Made by a program: the position numbers and the translations under genes
NCBI RefSeq assembly: GCF_028877475.1
Contig: NZ_CP113527.1
Span: forward strand, 4,085,501-4,149,500
Reading direction: 5' to 3'
DNA: 64,000 nucleotides
DNA from: Lysinibacillus irui
Lineage (GTDB): Bacteria; Bacillota; Bacilli; Bacillales_A; Planococcaceae
Shown: positions 32,986 to 40,564 of the stretch, one piece after another
How the letters are laid out: every line of letters starts with the position of its first letter
Position numbering within the stretch: position 1 is the stretch's first letter
The notes under the pieces: generated by a model
What the model was told of the DNA's origin: nothing
Seen by the model: the letters and a program-made list of their open reading frames with translations, nothing else
Database searches by the model: none

Positions 32986-34017
32986 CTATGCCTTAGATTT
33001 CACAAGTAAATACAAAAAGTAGGGAATCCCAATAATGGAAACAACAATTCCAACAGCCAGTTCCGATGGTGCAAATACGGTTTTGCCAATAAAATCAGCT
33101 AAAATTAACAAGGCTGCACCAATCAATGCACTTACCGGCATGACAAAACGGTGTTGAATACCGACCAGCTGCTTCGCAATATGAGGAGCCATTAAACCTA
33201 TGAAGCCAATACTTCCTGATACGGATACACAGGCACTAACAAGCCCAACACTAGCTAATAACAGCTTCATTTTCTCTTTTTCAACAGCGATTCCTAAACT
33301 TGTGATGCTATCCTCTTCAAGCTGAAAATAATCAAGTAAATGCGATTTTCTATACACATACATTCCTAAAACTAAGAGCCAAGGTAACATCGTTAGGGCA
33401 AAAATCCAATTCGCATTATAGATAGACCCTGCCATCCATATAGCTGCAGATTCAAAATCTTGAGCACTCATTTTTAAAGATAAGAACAATGACAAAGCAC
33501 CAAACCCACTATTAATCGCTATCCCTGTTAAAATTAAACGCTGCATATCTAGATGACCATTTTTTAAAGCAAATGAGAAAATCAATATAGCAGCAATCGC
33601 ACCACCGATAAAACCGAACAATGGCATCATTAAAATAGACAACCAGCTACTCATATCTGCACTCACTAGTTTTAATTGAAAGAAGAACATAAAAATTACG
33701 ACCGCTGCACCAGCGCCAGCATTAATTCCTAAAATCCCAGGGTCCGCTAGTCCATTGCGTGTAATCCCCTGTAAGACAACCCCTGCTAAACCTAAGCCAA
33801 TGCCGACTAGTCCGGCAATAACAATTCGAGGCAAGCGAAATTCAAAAATTACTAGATCAAATTTAGGATTTGCCTCAATCCGCAACAATGTTTTAATGAC
33901 ATCCATGACAGACATATCAAAAACACCATTTGTTATATGTAGATAGCTCGCAAGCAAAATTAATAAAATAAGCATTGATATAGTTAGAACAAAAATATTG
34001 GAGGTTTTTTTACGCAC
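32986..34017 (-). CDS. feuC: Ferric-siderophore ABC permease (FeuC-like)
   Basis: A FecCD-family permease of 343 residues with about nine to ten membrane helices. The conserved segment GSIGFIGLMAPHIAKQLVG, which contacts the ATPase, is present, as is ADFIGK in the last third. GTG at codon 4 of the open frame (MRKKTS) is preferred, eight bases after GGAGG; the first GTG overlaps this ribosome site. Overlaps the end of the feuB gene by eight bases. Confidence 0.86.
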   Translation of the reverse strand: MRKKTSNIFVLTISMLILLILLASYLHITNGVFDMSVMDVIKTLLRIEANPKFDLVIFEFRLPRIVIAGLVGIGLGLAGVVLQGITRNGLADPGILGINAGAGAAVVIFMFFFQLKLVSADMSSWLSILMMPLFGFIGGAIAAILIFSFALKNGHLDMQRLILTGIAINSGFGALSLFLSLKMSAQDFESAAIWMAGSIYNANWIFALTMLPWLLVLGMYVYRKSHLLDYFQLEEDSITSLGIAVEKEKMKLLLASVGLVSACVSVSGSIGFIGLMAPHIAKQLVGIQHRFVMPVSALIGAALLILADFIGKTVFAPSELAVGIVVSIIGIPYFLYLLVKSKA

Positions 34018-35017
34018 GTTTTTCACCTCCGTGCTTGCGAACTAAATATAAGAAGAAGGGTACGCCAACTAATGCTGTTAAGACTCCAATTGGCGTTTCA
34101 AATGGATAGTTAACATAGCGACTAAGGACATCACAAAGCGCTAAAAAGAAGGCACCAATAACAGCGGCACAAGGAATGATATAGCGATAATCTACTCCAA
34201 CTAAGAAACGTGTAATATGTGGGATAACTAGCCCTACAAAGGCGATTTTTCCAACAAGAGCCACCGCTGTTCCAGTCAAGCATACTACTGCTAGCATACT
34301 AATAATTCGCACTGCTTTTGTTTTCTGCCCAAGTCCCATAGCTATATCTTCACCTAATGACGTAATAGTAATGGCTTTCGCAGATAATAAAGCCAGGACT
34401 AATCCTGTTAAACCAAACGGAATAGAAAGAATAAGCATATCCATGTCCACCATATGTACTTTTGTGTTATACCAAGCACTGACTGTTTGCGAGACTTGGA
34501 AATACATCGCAATGGCAGTAGCAATACTGCTTAAAAACGTACCAATGACCGTCCCAATAATCGCTAACCTTACTGGTGATAGGCCATTGCGAATTAATGA
34601 ACCAAAACCAAAGACAATGCCGGCTCCCAATGCTGAACCAAGCATAGATAATAAAATCATTTGATAGTTTGGAAGTCCGGGGAAAAAGACGATAGCTAAT
34701 GTTATGACAAAAGCGGAGCCGTCGTTAACGCCCATTAATGACGGTGAAGCTAAATAATTTCGTGTAATCCCCTGCATAACTGCTCCGGCTACTGCCAAAA
34801 AAGCTCCTACTAACAATACTGCGGCTACTCGGGGAATACGTCCTGTCCGTATAATTTGATGATCAACATTCGAAGGATCAAAAGCTGCCATCGCCTGCCA
34901 TACTGTCATTGCACTAATATCCTTCGTGCCATACGTAATAGAAACAAGTGCCACAAGGGCAATAAGGAAAGGAAATACCGCTAATATTGAAAATGACACT
35001 ATGTTTATTTTTTTCAA
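34010..35017 (-). CDS. feuB: Ferric-siderophore ABC permease (FeuB-like)
   Basis: The partner FecCD-family permease, 335 residues with about nine to ten helices. GKIAFVGLVIPHITRFLVG is the ATPase-contacting region, and DVLSRY follows. TTG start behind AAAGGTGTAAAAG. The two permeases should form a heterodimer served by the binding protein encoded 100 bases upstream. The gap between feuA and feuB carries no strong terminator. Confidence 0.86.
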   Translation of the reverse strand: MKKINIVSFSILAVFPFLIALVALVSITYGTKDISAMTVWQAMAAFDPSNVDHQIIRTGRIPRVAAVLLVGAFLAVAGAVMQGITRNYLASPSLMGVNDGSAFVITLAIVFFPGLPNYQMILLSMLGSALGAGIVFGFGSLIRNGLSPVRLAIIGTVIGTFLSSIATAIAMYFQVSQTVSAWYNTKVHMVDMDMLILSIPFGLTGLVLALLSAKAITITSLGEDIAMGLGQKTKAVRIISMLAVVCLTGTAVALVGKIAFVGLVIPHITRFLVGVDYRYIIPCAAVIGAFFLALCDVLSRYVNYPFETPIGVLTALVGVPFFLYLVRKHGGEKRA

Positions 35018-35120
35018 CTTTTACACCTTTTTCTTTACCATTTTCACACCCAAACTGTTACTGAACAAAAGGCCGGTAATAGCCCGGTGACATCACCAAA
35101 TCTACTACCAGCCTGCTATA

Positions 35121-36092
35121 CTATTTAAGTAATTTTTCAGCTGCAGCATCTAAGAATTTTACCTTAGACCAAGCCGTACCACCTTGTGCTAATGGCTCAA
35201 TTGCATTAACGAAAACCTGATTATTTTGCGCTGCCTTCAAGCTCATGAAAATCGGATTCTTTTGTAGGTCCTCTAAAGCTTTTGGCGTATCCTTATTCTC
35301 TGAATCCTCGAATTGTAAGAAAATCGCATCTGGATTTACTTGAGCTAATGTTTCAAGTGATAGTTCAGCTTGCGCCTTAGCTGTAGTGACCACTTCTGGG
35401 ACGGGTGCTCCTAAATCTTCATAGAGGACTGGATTTAAATAAACACCTGCTGGATAAATGTACATTACACCACCACGAACACGGATTATTAATACTTGCT
35501 TATCTGCTAATTGTTCCTTTGATTTCACTTGTGCATCAGCAACTTTAGCTTCATAGTCAGAGATGATTTTTTTAGCATCCTCTTCTTTACCAGCTAATTG
35601 TGCAAGTAATGTTAAATTTTCCTTCCAGTTTGTTGAAATATGTGAGTACGGAATCATTGTTTGAATTTTGTTCAGCTTTTCAGCCGTTTCCTCAGGGAAT
35701 TTCGAAGTGCCAACGATGACATCAGGATTTAGATTAAGAATGGCTTCCGCATTTGGCTCCATTTTATTTCCTACAAGTGTAGTACCTTCAAAATCCGCTG
35801 CTAGATAAGCAGGAACTTTACCACCAACTTCTAGTACACCTACTGGCTTAATGCCGAGCATAGCAGCGTCTTCCATTGATTCTAGACTTGCAGCAACAAT
35901 ATTGTTAACTTGTGCTGGAAGCTCATATTTTTCACCTAAGTATGTAATTGTTTGTGTTTGTGCTTGTTCTGTCTGCGATTCTGTTGCGCTTGTATTAGTT
36001 GTTGACGTAGACTCCTCCGCCTTATCTGTCCCACATGCGGCAAGTGACAGTGCTAAAAGTGCCGGAGCACACATTTTAAAATATTTATTCAT
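35121..36092 (-). CDS. feuA: Siderophore-binding lipoprotein (FeuA-like)
   Basis: A 323-residue substrate-binding lipoprotein with lipobox LAAC (Cys20) and a Ser/Thr-rich linker, then a class III periplasmic-binding fold. Segments VAASLESMEDAAMLGIKP, PYSHISTNWKENLTLLAQLA and PLAQGGTAWSKVKFLDAA closely recall B. subtilis FeuA, which binds ferric bacillibactin and enterobactin. Two Fur boxes upstream imply iron repression. It heads the feuABC-ATPase-esterase operon. Confidence 0.88.
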   Translation of the reverse strand: MNKYFKMCAPALLALSLAACGTDKAEESTSTTNTSATESQTEQAQTQTITYLGEKYELPAQVNNIVAASLESMEDAAMLGIKPVGVLEVGGKVPAYLAADFEGTTLVGNKMEPNAEAILNLNPDVIVGTSKFPEETAEKLNKIQTMIPYSHISTNWKENLTLLAQLAGKEEDAKKIISDYEAKVADAQVKSKEQLADKQVLIIRVRGGVMYIYPAGVYLNPVLYEDLGAPVPEVVTTAKAQAELSLETLAQVNPDAIFLQFEDSENKDTPKALEDLQKNPIFMSLKAAQNNQVFVNAIEPLAQGGTAWSKVKFLDAAAEKLLK

Positions 36093-36119
36093 AAAAATTC
36101 TCTCCTAACAATCTTTTAT

Positions 36120-36134
36120 TGATAATGATAATCG
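36120..36134. promoter_or_regulatory. Fur box 1 upstream of feuA
   Basis: TGATAATGATAATCG matches the 7-1-7 Fur consensus (TGATAAT-N-ATTATCA) at 12 of 14 informative positions. It lies 28 bases upstream of the feuA start. Confidence 0.7.
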
Positions 36135-36160
36135 TTTTCACAAACAAGTCAATACACAAT

Positions 36161-36175
36161 TGATATTCATTATCA
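36161..36175. promoter_or_regulatory. Fur box 2 upstream of feuA
   Basis: TGATATTCATTATCA has one mismatch to the 7-1-7 Fur consensus. Together with box 1 it predicts strong iron-dependent repression of the operon. Confidence 0.82.
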
Positions 36176-36261
36176 TTTACGGATACTATCCTAACAAAGT
36201 AAAAAAAGATTGTGAATGGACGATTTCGAAAATGACATGGATTTTTGCCGATTTAAATAAT

Positions 36262-36293
36262 AAAAAAACTGCTTCTTTTTTTATAAGAAACAG
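36262..36293 (-). terminator. Terminator after the AraC-type gene
   Basis: CTG-TTCTT pairs with AAGAA-CAG, followed on the minus strand by TTTTTTT. It isolates the regulator gene from feuA, which has its own Fur-controlled promoter region. Confidence 0.7.
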
Positions 36294-36296
36294 CAT

Positions 36297-37127
36297 TTAC
36301 ACATAGTTAGCTTCCTCCATTTTTATCTTTCGATAAGCTGAAGGTGACAAACCAGTACATTTTTTAAAGACTCTACTAAAATAAAAGCAATCTACATACC
36401 CTACACATTCAGCAATTTCAGCTATAGGAATTTCAGCATATTCTAGTAAGTCCTTTGCGCGCCGTATACGGTATTCCGTTATATAGGTGCTAGGATTCAT
36501 ACCTGTATGCTGCTCAAATAAATACGCAAAGCGACGGCGTTCAATTCCAAATTCTTTAGAAATATTTGACACCAAAATCTGCTCTGCATAATTCTCATGT
36601 ATATACTCTAAGGCCTGTTCCATCCATTTACTAGCACTATCTAAAACCTTCATTTTTGCCGCTATAAGAATATTTTCTAGCAAATTCATAAATAAAGTCT
36701 TGGACTTAAAAATAGCCATACTTCCTGGAAGTGAGTAGCTTTCTATTATTTGCTGGACGATGTTAATGATTTGCGTGTTAAAGCCTGTATTGATTGAAAA
36801 ATGTTGCTCTGCTAATGGGAAAAGAGCAGATTCCTCTGTAGGTAGACTATAATGAATAACTGCATATTCCCAACCTTTGTGACTGGTAACCTTTACTTCT
36901 ATCGGCATCTGGGAACCTGCATGGACAATCATTCCCGGCTCCATAACATAGGGAGTTCCTTTAAAGCTAAAGATGGCACTACCTGCAAGAGGTATAACTA
37001 AGCCACATTTTCCTGGCGCTGTTGTTCTTCCTGTATCTTCTTCACCGGGTTCCATTCTTTTAGTAAAAACATCCGTAAATTTTACAGAAGCATGTGCAAA
37101 GTAATCAATTAAATATTTGATATCCAT
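36297..37127 (-). CDS. AraC-family regulator next to the siderophore operon
   Basis: A 276-residue regulator: N-terminal cupin-like sensor (about 20-110) and C-terminal double helix-turn-helix (about 170-270, with ISKEFGIERRRFAYLFEQHT and IAECVGYVDCFYFSRVFKK). B. subtilis controls feuABC with Btr, an AraC protein fused to a FeuA-like siderophore-binding domain; this protein lacks that fusion. It may still activate feuA, but its own signal is unknown. ATG start with TAGGAG upstream. Confidence 0.75.
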   Translation of the reverse strand: MDIKYLIDYFAHASVKFTDVFTKRMEPGEEDTGRTTAPGKCGLVIPLAGSAIFSFKGTPYVMEPGMIVHAGSQMPIEVKVTSHKGWEYAVIHYSLPTEESALFPLAEQHFSINTGFNTQIINIVQQIIESYSLPGSMAIFKSKTLFMNLLENILIAAKMKVLDSASKWMEQALEYIHENYAEQILVSNISKEFGIERRRFAYLFEQHTGMNPSTYITEYRIRRAKDLLEYAEIPIAEIAECVGYVDCFYFSRVFKKCTGLSPSAYRKIKMEEANYV

Positions 37128-37137
37128 ACGCTAACTC

Positions 37138-37602
37138 CTAAACATGTATAACATTCTGAATCTGTGAAAAATGATGTAAATCATGATTGATTAACCCGAT
37201 AAAATAGTCAACAATGATTATCTCTGATTGACCAATTGTAAATGTCTGCTGCCATTGCTCATCTGTAAATTGCTGAAGAACTTGTAATAGCTGACTCCTT
37301 GAGGTAATAAAATCCGTGATTGTTTGATCCATATGCTGTTCCCGACTTTTCTTGGCTGCACTCGTATTTAGCTTTTCAGCATCTGGTCCTTTAGGTAGAC
37401 GTTCATCAACAAAGAAAAAAGGTATGCGTTGATTTAACACAAAATCATCCCAGGGGTGAAGATGTCCTATCACCTCTGCAACTGACCATTTCCCAGGTTC
37501 AATTGGCATACGCCATTGAACTTCAGATAGAGACCTAAAATCGCTTATCCAATCCATTGATTTTTTATAGTGGTTGATAACATAGGTTTTATCTCTTTGC
37601 AA
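37138..37602 (-). CDS. DinB-like protein
   Basis: A 154-residue four-helix-bundle protein of the DinB superfamily. The metal-binding histidines would come from GHLHPWDDF (about 47-55) and NHDLHHFSQ near the end. TTG start behind GAGGTGAGCTTTA. Members include thiol S-transferases and unknown hydrolases. It is read 10 bases ahead of the AraC-type gene, so they probably share a transcript. Confidence 0.75.
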   Translation of the reverse strand: MQRDKTYVINHYKKSMDWISDFRSLSEVQWRMPIEPGKWSVAEVIGHLHPWDDFVLNQRIPFFFVDERLPKGPDAEKLNTSAAKKSREQHMDQTITDFITSRSQLLQVLQQFTDEQWQQTFTIGQSEIIIVDYFIGLINHDLHHFSQIQNVIHV

Positions 37603-37616
37603 TAAAGCTCACCTCT

Positions 37617-38180
37617 TTACTGAAGATTAATTTCTAACTTTGGCCATCTTAAGTGCCACTGTTTAAGATGCATTCTTTGACGATAAATCTCATAATTATT
37701 TTCAAGGAAAAATGGCGTCGGCTCTACAATACCTGCTCCTAGATGTCTAATCCCATACGGTGCAGCAATCTCTAGTAAACCATTTGATAATTTCACGCCA
37801 ATAGCCGTTGGTATTTCAGGGAAATGAGCAATTCCATCAACAGCAGATTTGTACGGTTTACTTCCATTAAGGACGTGCATTCGTGCTTGATTTTTCACAG
37901 ACCATGGCTCATTTGGAGATATCTGTTTGAGTTCCTGTTCATAGTGTTTTTCTATTTTTTCCGCTACCTTTTCTTTATCAAAATATATCACATCAATATC
38001 AGCAATCGGTGTTCTATCTTCTTTTTCATGAAGGACATCCAATACCTTTGAGCGAATGACCCCTGCACATACCCACCAATCTGGCAGCTGCAATGTTTCC
38101 ACTGTAGATAAAATATCCATCATCCAATCATCTTCCACTATTAGATTTTTTAGTTCTTCCTCCGTTTGTAGCAATCTCAA
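37617..38180 (-). CDS. Nucleotidyltransferase-family protein (DUF925/NTP_transf_6)
   Basis: A 187-residue protein of the COG3575-type nucleotidyltransferase family: WWVCAGVIRSKVLD and TPIADIDVIYFD give the fold's glycine and paired-aspartate motifs, and a later VDGIAHFPEIPTAIGVKL segment is typical. The open frame begins 15 bases earlier at TTG, but GGAGG lies within that stretch, and the TTG eight bases after it is the likely start. Substrate unknown. Confidence 0.72.
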   Translation of the reverse strand: MRLLQTEEELKNLIVEDDWMMDILSTVETLQLPDWWVCAGVIRSKVLDVLHEKEDRTPIADIDVIYFDKEKVAEKIEKHYEQELKQISPNEPWSVKNQARMHVLNGSKPYKSAVDGIAHFPEIPTAIGVKLSNGLLEIAAPYGIRHLGAGIVEPTPFFLENNYEIYRQRMHLKQWHLRWPKLEINLQ

Positions 38181-38196
38181 GTCGTCAGCCTCCAAT

Positions 38197-38394
38197 TTAA
38201 CTTTTACACCAAACTTTTAATCTTGTCGCTACCATTTCAGGTGCATCTCGGAATATATCATGTCCAGCTCCTACAATTGATTCAACATTTAAATGTCCTA
38301 TTTTCATTTGTAAGTTCTGGATACAATTTTTTCTTATCGTATCTAACTCTGCAGGTACCGTTGCATGTATTAACAATATGGGGCATTTTACATT
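38197..38394 (-). pseudogene. Remnant of an alpha/beta-hydrolase gene (C-terminal end only)
   Basis: About 65 codons on the minus strand read NVKCPILLIHA, then a charged stretch and GAGHDIFRDAPEMVATRLK before a stop. This is the usual end of an alpha/beta hydrolase, including the catalytic-histidine loop GAGHD. Upstream the frame hits a stop after three codons and no start is available, so the N-terminal three quarters have been lost. The fragment directly precedes the nucleotidyltransferase gene. Confidence 0.6.
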
Positions 38395-38432
38395 ATTCTT
38401 TTATTGATTATCCAAGTGGCATTTACATTCAT

Positions 38433-38798
38433 TTACTGAGCACCACTCAAATGTTCGTGTATTAACTTCCATTCATCGTCAACGAATGTAAAAATATTTG
38501 TTGCTCTACCGCTACCTGTTACAAATTTTCCGTTTAGATAGCCTTCATAGTGATATGTATAAAGACAGGTAGCTGTTTTTTCGTCAACTGTTATCCAGTT
38601 TACATCTGATGCCGAATAAACTTCTTCTTTGATTACATTCCACGCATGCTTAAAGTACGCCTCAATTTCTTCTGTAGTAGTGCATGTTTTATCAGAGAAC
38701 CAATAAATTGCCTGAGGATGCAAAATTGCCTTTACTTGATTAAAATCATGCGTATTTGTTGCTTGTATATACCTTTCCAGTGCTTGTTGATGTGTCAT
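38433..38798 (-). CDS. SnoaL/NTF2-like protein
   Basis: A 121-residue protein with the cone-shaped SnoaL/NTF2 fold: ALERYIQATNTHDFNQVKAI at the start, AIYWFSDKT, then a beta-rich second half with GSGRATNIFTFVDDEWKLIHEHLS. Such single-domain proteins may be isomerases, hydrolases or ligand carriers; nothing in the context decides. ATG start behind GGAGGAGAGCTG. Confidence 0.72.
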   Translation of the reverse strand: MTHQQALERYIQATNTHDFNQVKAILHPQAIYWFSDKTCTTTEEIEAYFKHAWNVIKEEVYSASDVNWITVDEKTATCLYTYHYEGYLNGKFVTGSGRATNIFTFVDDEWKLIHEHLSGAQ

Positions 38799-38917
38799 CA
38801 GCTCTCCTCCTTTTTAACAATATTATCCTAAATTTTAATGATTGTCGTGTGACATTTTGCTGTTAAAGCCTATAATGAAGATAAAATATATTATGCGTAG
38901 TATTTAGGAGGATAGCT

Positions 38918-39406
38918 ATGTTAGCTACTATTAAAAAGCACTTAGATTGTCATGTCGTAACGTACAAAAGACCGCTACCACATTCAATTGACACTGTTTG
39001 GAAGGCCATAACTACCAATGAAAACCTACAAAAGTGGATGAGTAATCTTGAAATCATTGACCTACGTCAGCACGGTAAAATACATTTTAATATGAACGAT
39101 GGAACAGATACCTATGAGGAAATTGCCATAACAGATTATGCTGAAAAACAAGTACTCGAATTTGAATGGGGTCAAGATCGCGTTAGATTTGAACTGTCAC
39201 CTACAGACAATGGCTCATTATTACGATTAATTGAGACCCTACAAGAGCTAACCGACCACACGCCAAAGGATTTAGCAGGATGGCATATATGCCTTGACTT
39301 GTTATCAGATTTATTGAATGGTGTAGAACATCAAAGCTTCCCAATGGAAAACTGGCAGCAACGTTTTAACGAATACAAGAAGCTCATAGATGATGTAAGA
39401 TCTTAA
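38918..39406 (+). CDS. SRPBCC/AHSA1-family protein
   Basis: A 162-residue START/AHSA1-type protein. PHSIDTVWKAITTNENLQKWM at the start, central VLEFEWGQDRVRFEL and LRLIETLQE, and a C-terminal helix with GWHICLDLLSDLLNG fit the activator-of-Hsp90-ATPase-like family. These hold hydrophobic ligands; no specific role is known for bacterial members of this type. ATG start behind AGGAGGATAGCT. A strong terminator follows. Confidence 0.8.
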   Translation: MLATIKKHLDCHVVTYKRPLPHSIDTVWKAITTNENLQKWMSNLEIIDLRQHGKIHFNMNDGTDTYEEIAITDYAEKQVLEFEWGQDRVRFELSPTDNGSLLRLIETLQELTDHTPKDLAGWHICLDLLSDLLNGVEHQSFPMENWQQRFNEYKKLIDDVRS

Positions 39407-39412
39407 ATTGCA

Positions 39413-39445
39413 AAAAACCTAGAGCAACTACTGCTCTAGGTTTTT
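39413..39445 (+). terminator. Terminator after the SRPBCC gene
   Basis: AAAAACCTAGAGCA and TGCTCTAGGTTTTT form a perfect 14-bp stem with a five-base loop. Confidence 0.9.
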
Positions 39446-39572
39446 ATATTGTTGAAAAACAATCATAGCATGATTACGAAAGGGAAAGTTCGTTTCAAAT
39501 GGATGTTATCTTTTTAGCAAAGATTTATGTGCTCCCTACTCTTTTAATGTGTGAGCTTCTTACTACGATATG

Positions 39573-39700
39573 GTTGATTGGCGTTCCAGCGTCACTCCTA
39601 GGGGATTAGCGTCACAGATGAGACCCTGGAGCGAACGTTAGGGAGTGAAGCGGCTCATCGGACGCCCCCTGAAAGGGATGCTGGCGGAACAGAAATCAAC
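39573..39700. repeat. GC-rich nested palindromic element (REP/MITE-like)
   Basis: About 128 bases, clearly more GC-rich than its surroundings. Outer arms GTTGATT and AATCAAC, then GTTCC with GGAAC, and inner pairs GCGTC/GACGC, GATGAG/CTCATC and CACTCC/GGAGTG can fold into a branched structure. It contains no ORF. It fills the otherwise empty gap between two converging genes (39407-39726). Its look is that of a dispersed non-coding repeat; other copies cannot be seen in this window. Confidence 0.6.
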
Positions 39701-39726
39701 GCCTCACCTTGCTAAACAATCTTTTT

Positions 39727-40491
39727 CTATTGATAAAAAGCTGTAGCAATTTCAAGAGCTTTTAACGGCTCTTTGATCGAATCGAGTGTGTAGACAAGCT
39801 TTTCATCCTGCCACACAATTAAATTACCAGATTGATATACATCCAGCTGAGCTAAACCATATTGCTTTGGAATAGGTAGCATATGATTTTCTAAATATTT
39901 TACTGCCTGCTTAGCAAGCTTAATACCTGCCTCTGGGTCGTCAGTGCGTGTATGTGTGGCGATGGCCCATCTCCCTTCATTCCAACCCGTCCATAACGAG
40001 CCAGCACCCGCATCTTGATAACCCGTTATATTGTAGCCAAGATCAACTTCGTGCCCTCCATTTTGACTAAAATTATCGAATGCGATTTGTGTACTAGCCC
40101 CTTCAGCACTTTTGTATTGCTTGACGAACAATCTACAGATGGCAGTCGCAGAATTCTTTAATCGAATATCATTAATTGGCATATTTTCTTTACTTTCATA
40201 AAAGATAATTTCAACATGGTCCCCTTCAGCACGTGTTGTGGCCGTTAAAAAAGCATCATCTGCAATCGGTAATGTTGTTGGCATTTTTATTGGTATATCC
40301 GAATGGATCTGATCCTTTATTTGTTGAAGAGCTTCACCTTGTGACATAACTGTATCCCTATTGTCATTATTAGATTGTACGACGGGTACATCGATCTCAT
40401 TTTCTTGTGCTTGATGAATTTTTTCATGACCAGCACAAGCACCTATGATACTACTAATCAATAGTAAAATGAGAAATAGCCATCTATTCAT
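39727..40491 (-). CDS. Hypothetical lipoprotein
   Basis: A 254-residue lipoprotein; signal peptide 1-18 with lipobox IGAC (Cys19) and an acidic linker. The mature part has VIMSQGEALQQIKDQI-like helix, then a domain with HVEIIFYESKENMPI and GYNITGYQDAGAGSLWTGW. Family not recognised. The start MNRWLF is supported by GGAGG; 17 codons of open frame upstream are not. Located after the ABC-F gene with 73 bases between, so read-through is possible. Confidence 0.65.
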   Translation of the reverse strand: MNRWLFLILLLISSIIGACAGHEKIHQAQENEIDVPVVQSNNDNRDTVMSQGEALQQIKDQIHSDIPIKMPTTLPIADDAFLTATTRAEGDHVEIIFYESKENMPINDIRLKNSATAICRLFVKQYKSAEGASTQIAFDNFSQNGGHEVDLGYNITGYQDAGAGSLWTGWNEGRWAIATHTRTDDPEAGIKLAKQAVKYLENHMLPIPKQYGLAQLDVYQSGNLIVWQDEKLVYTLDSIKEPLKALEIATAFYQ

Positions 40492-40564
40492 TGTGTTAAC
40501 CTCCATCTTGTAATACCCTTTTTCGGCATTTTTCCCTGACAACGGTTAACTTAAACTTGTTTAT

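Noticed and set aside
38223-38465. Plus-strand ORF of 80 codons
   Set aside because: The minus strand here encodes a recognisable hydrolase tail; the plus-strand peptide has no signal or family features and lacks a ribosome site.
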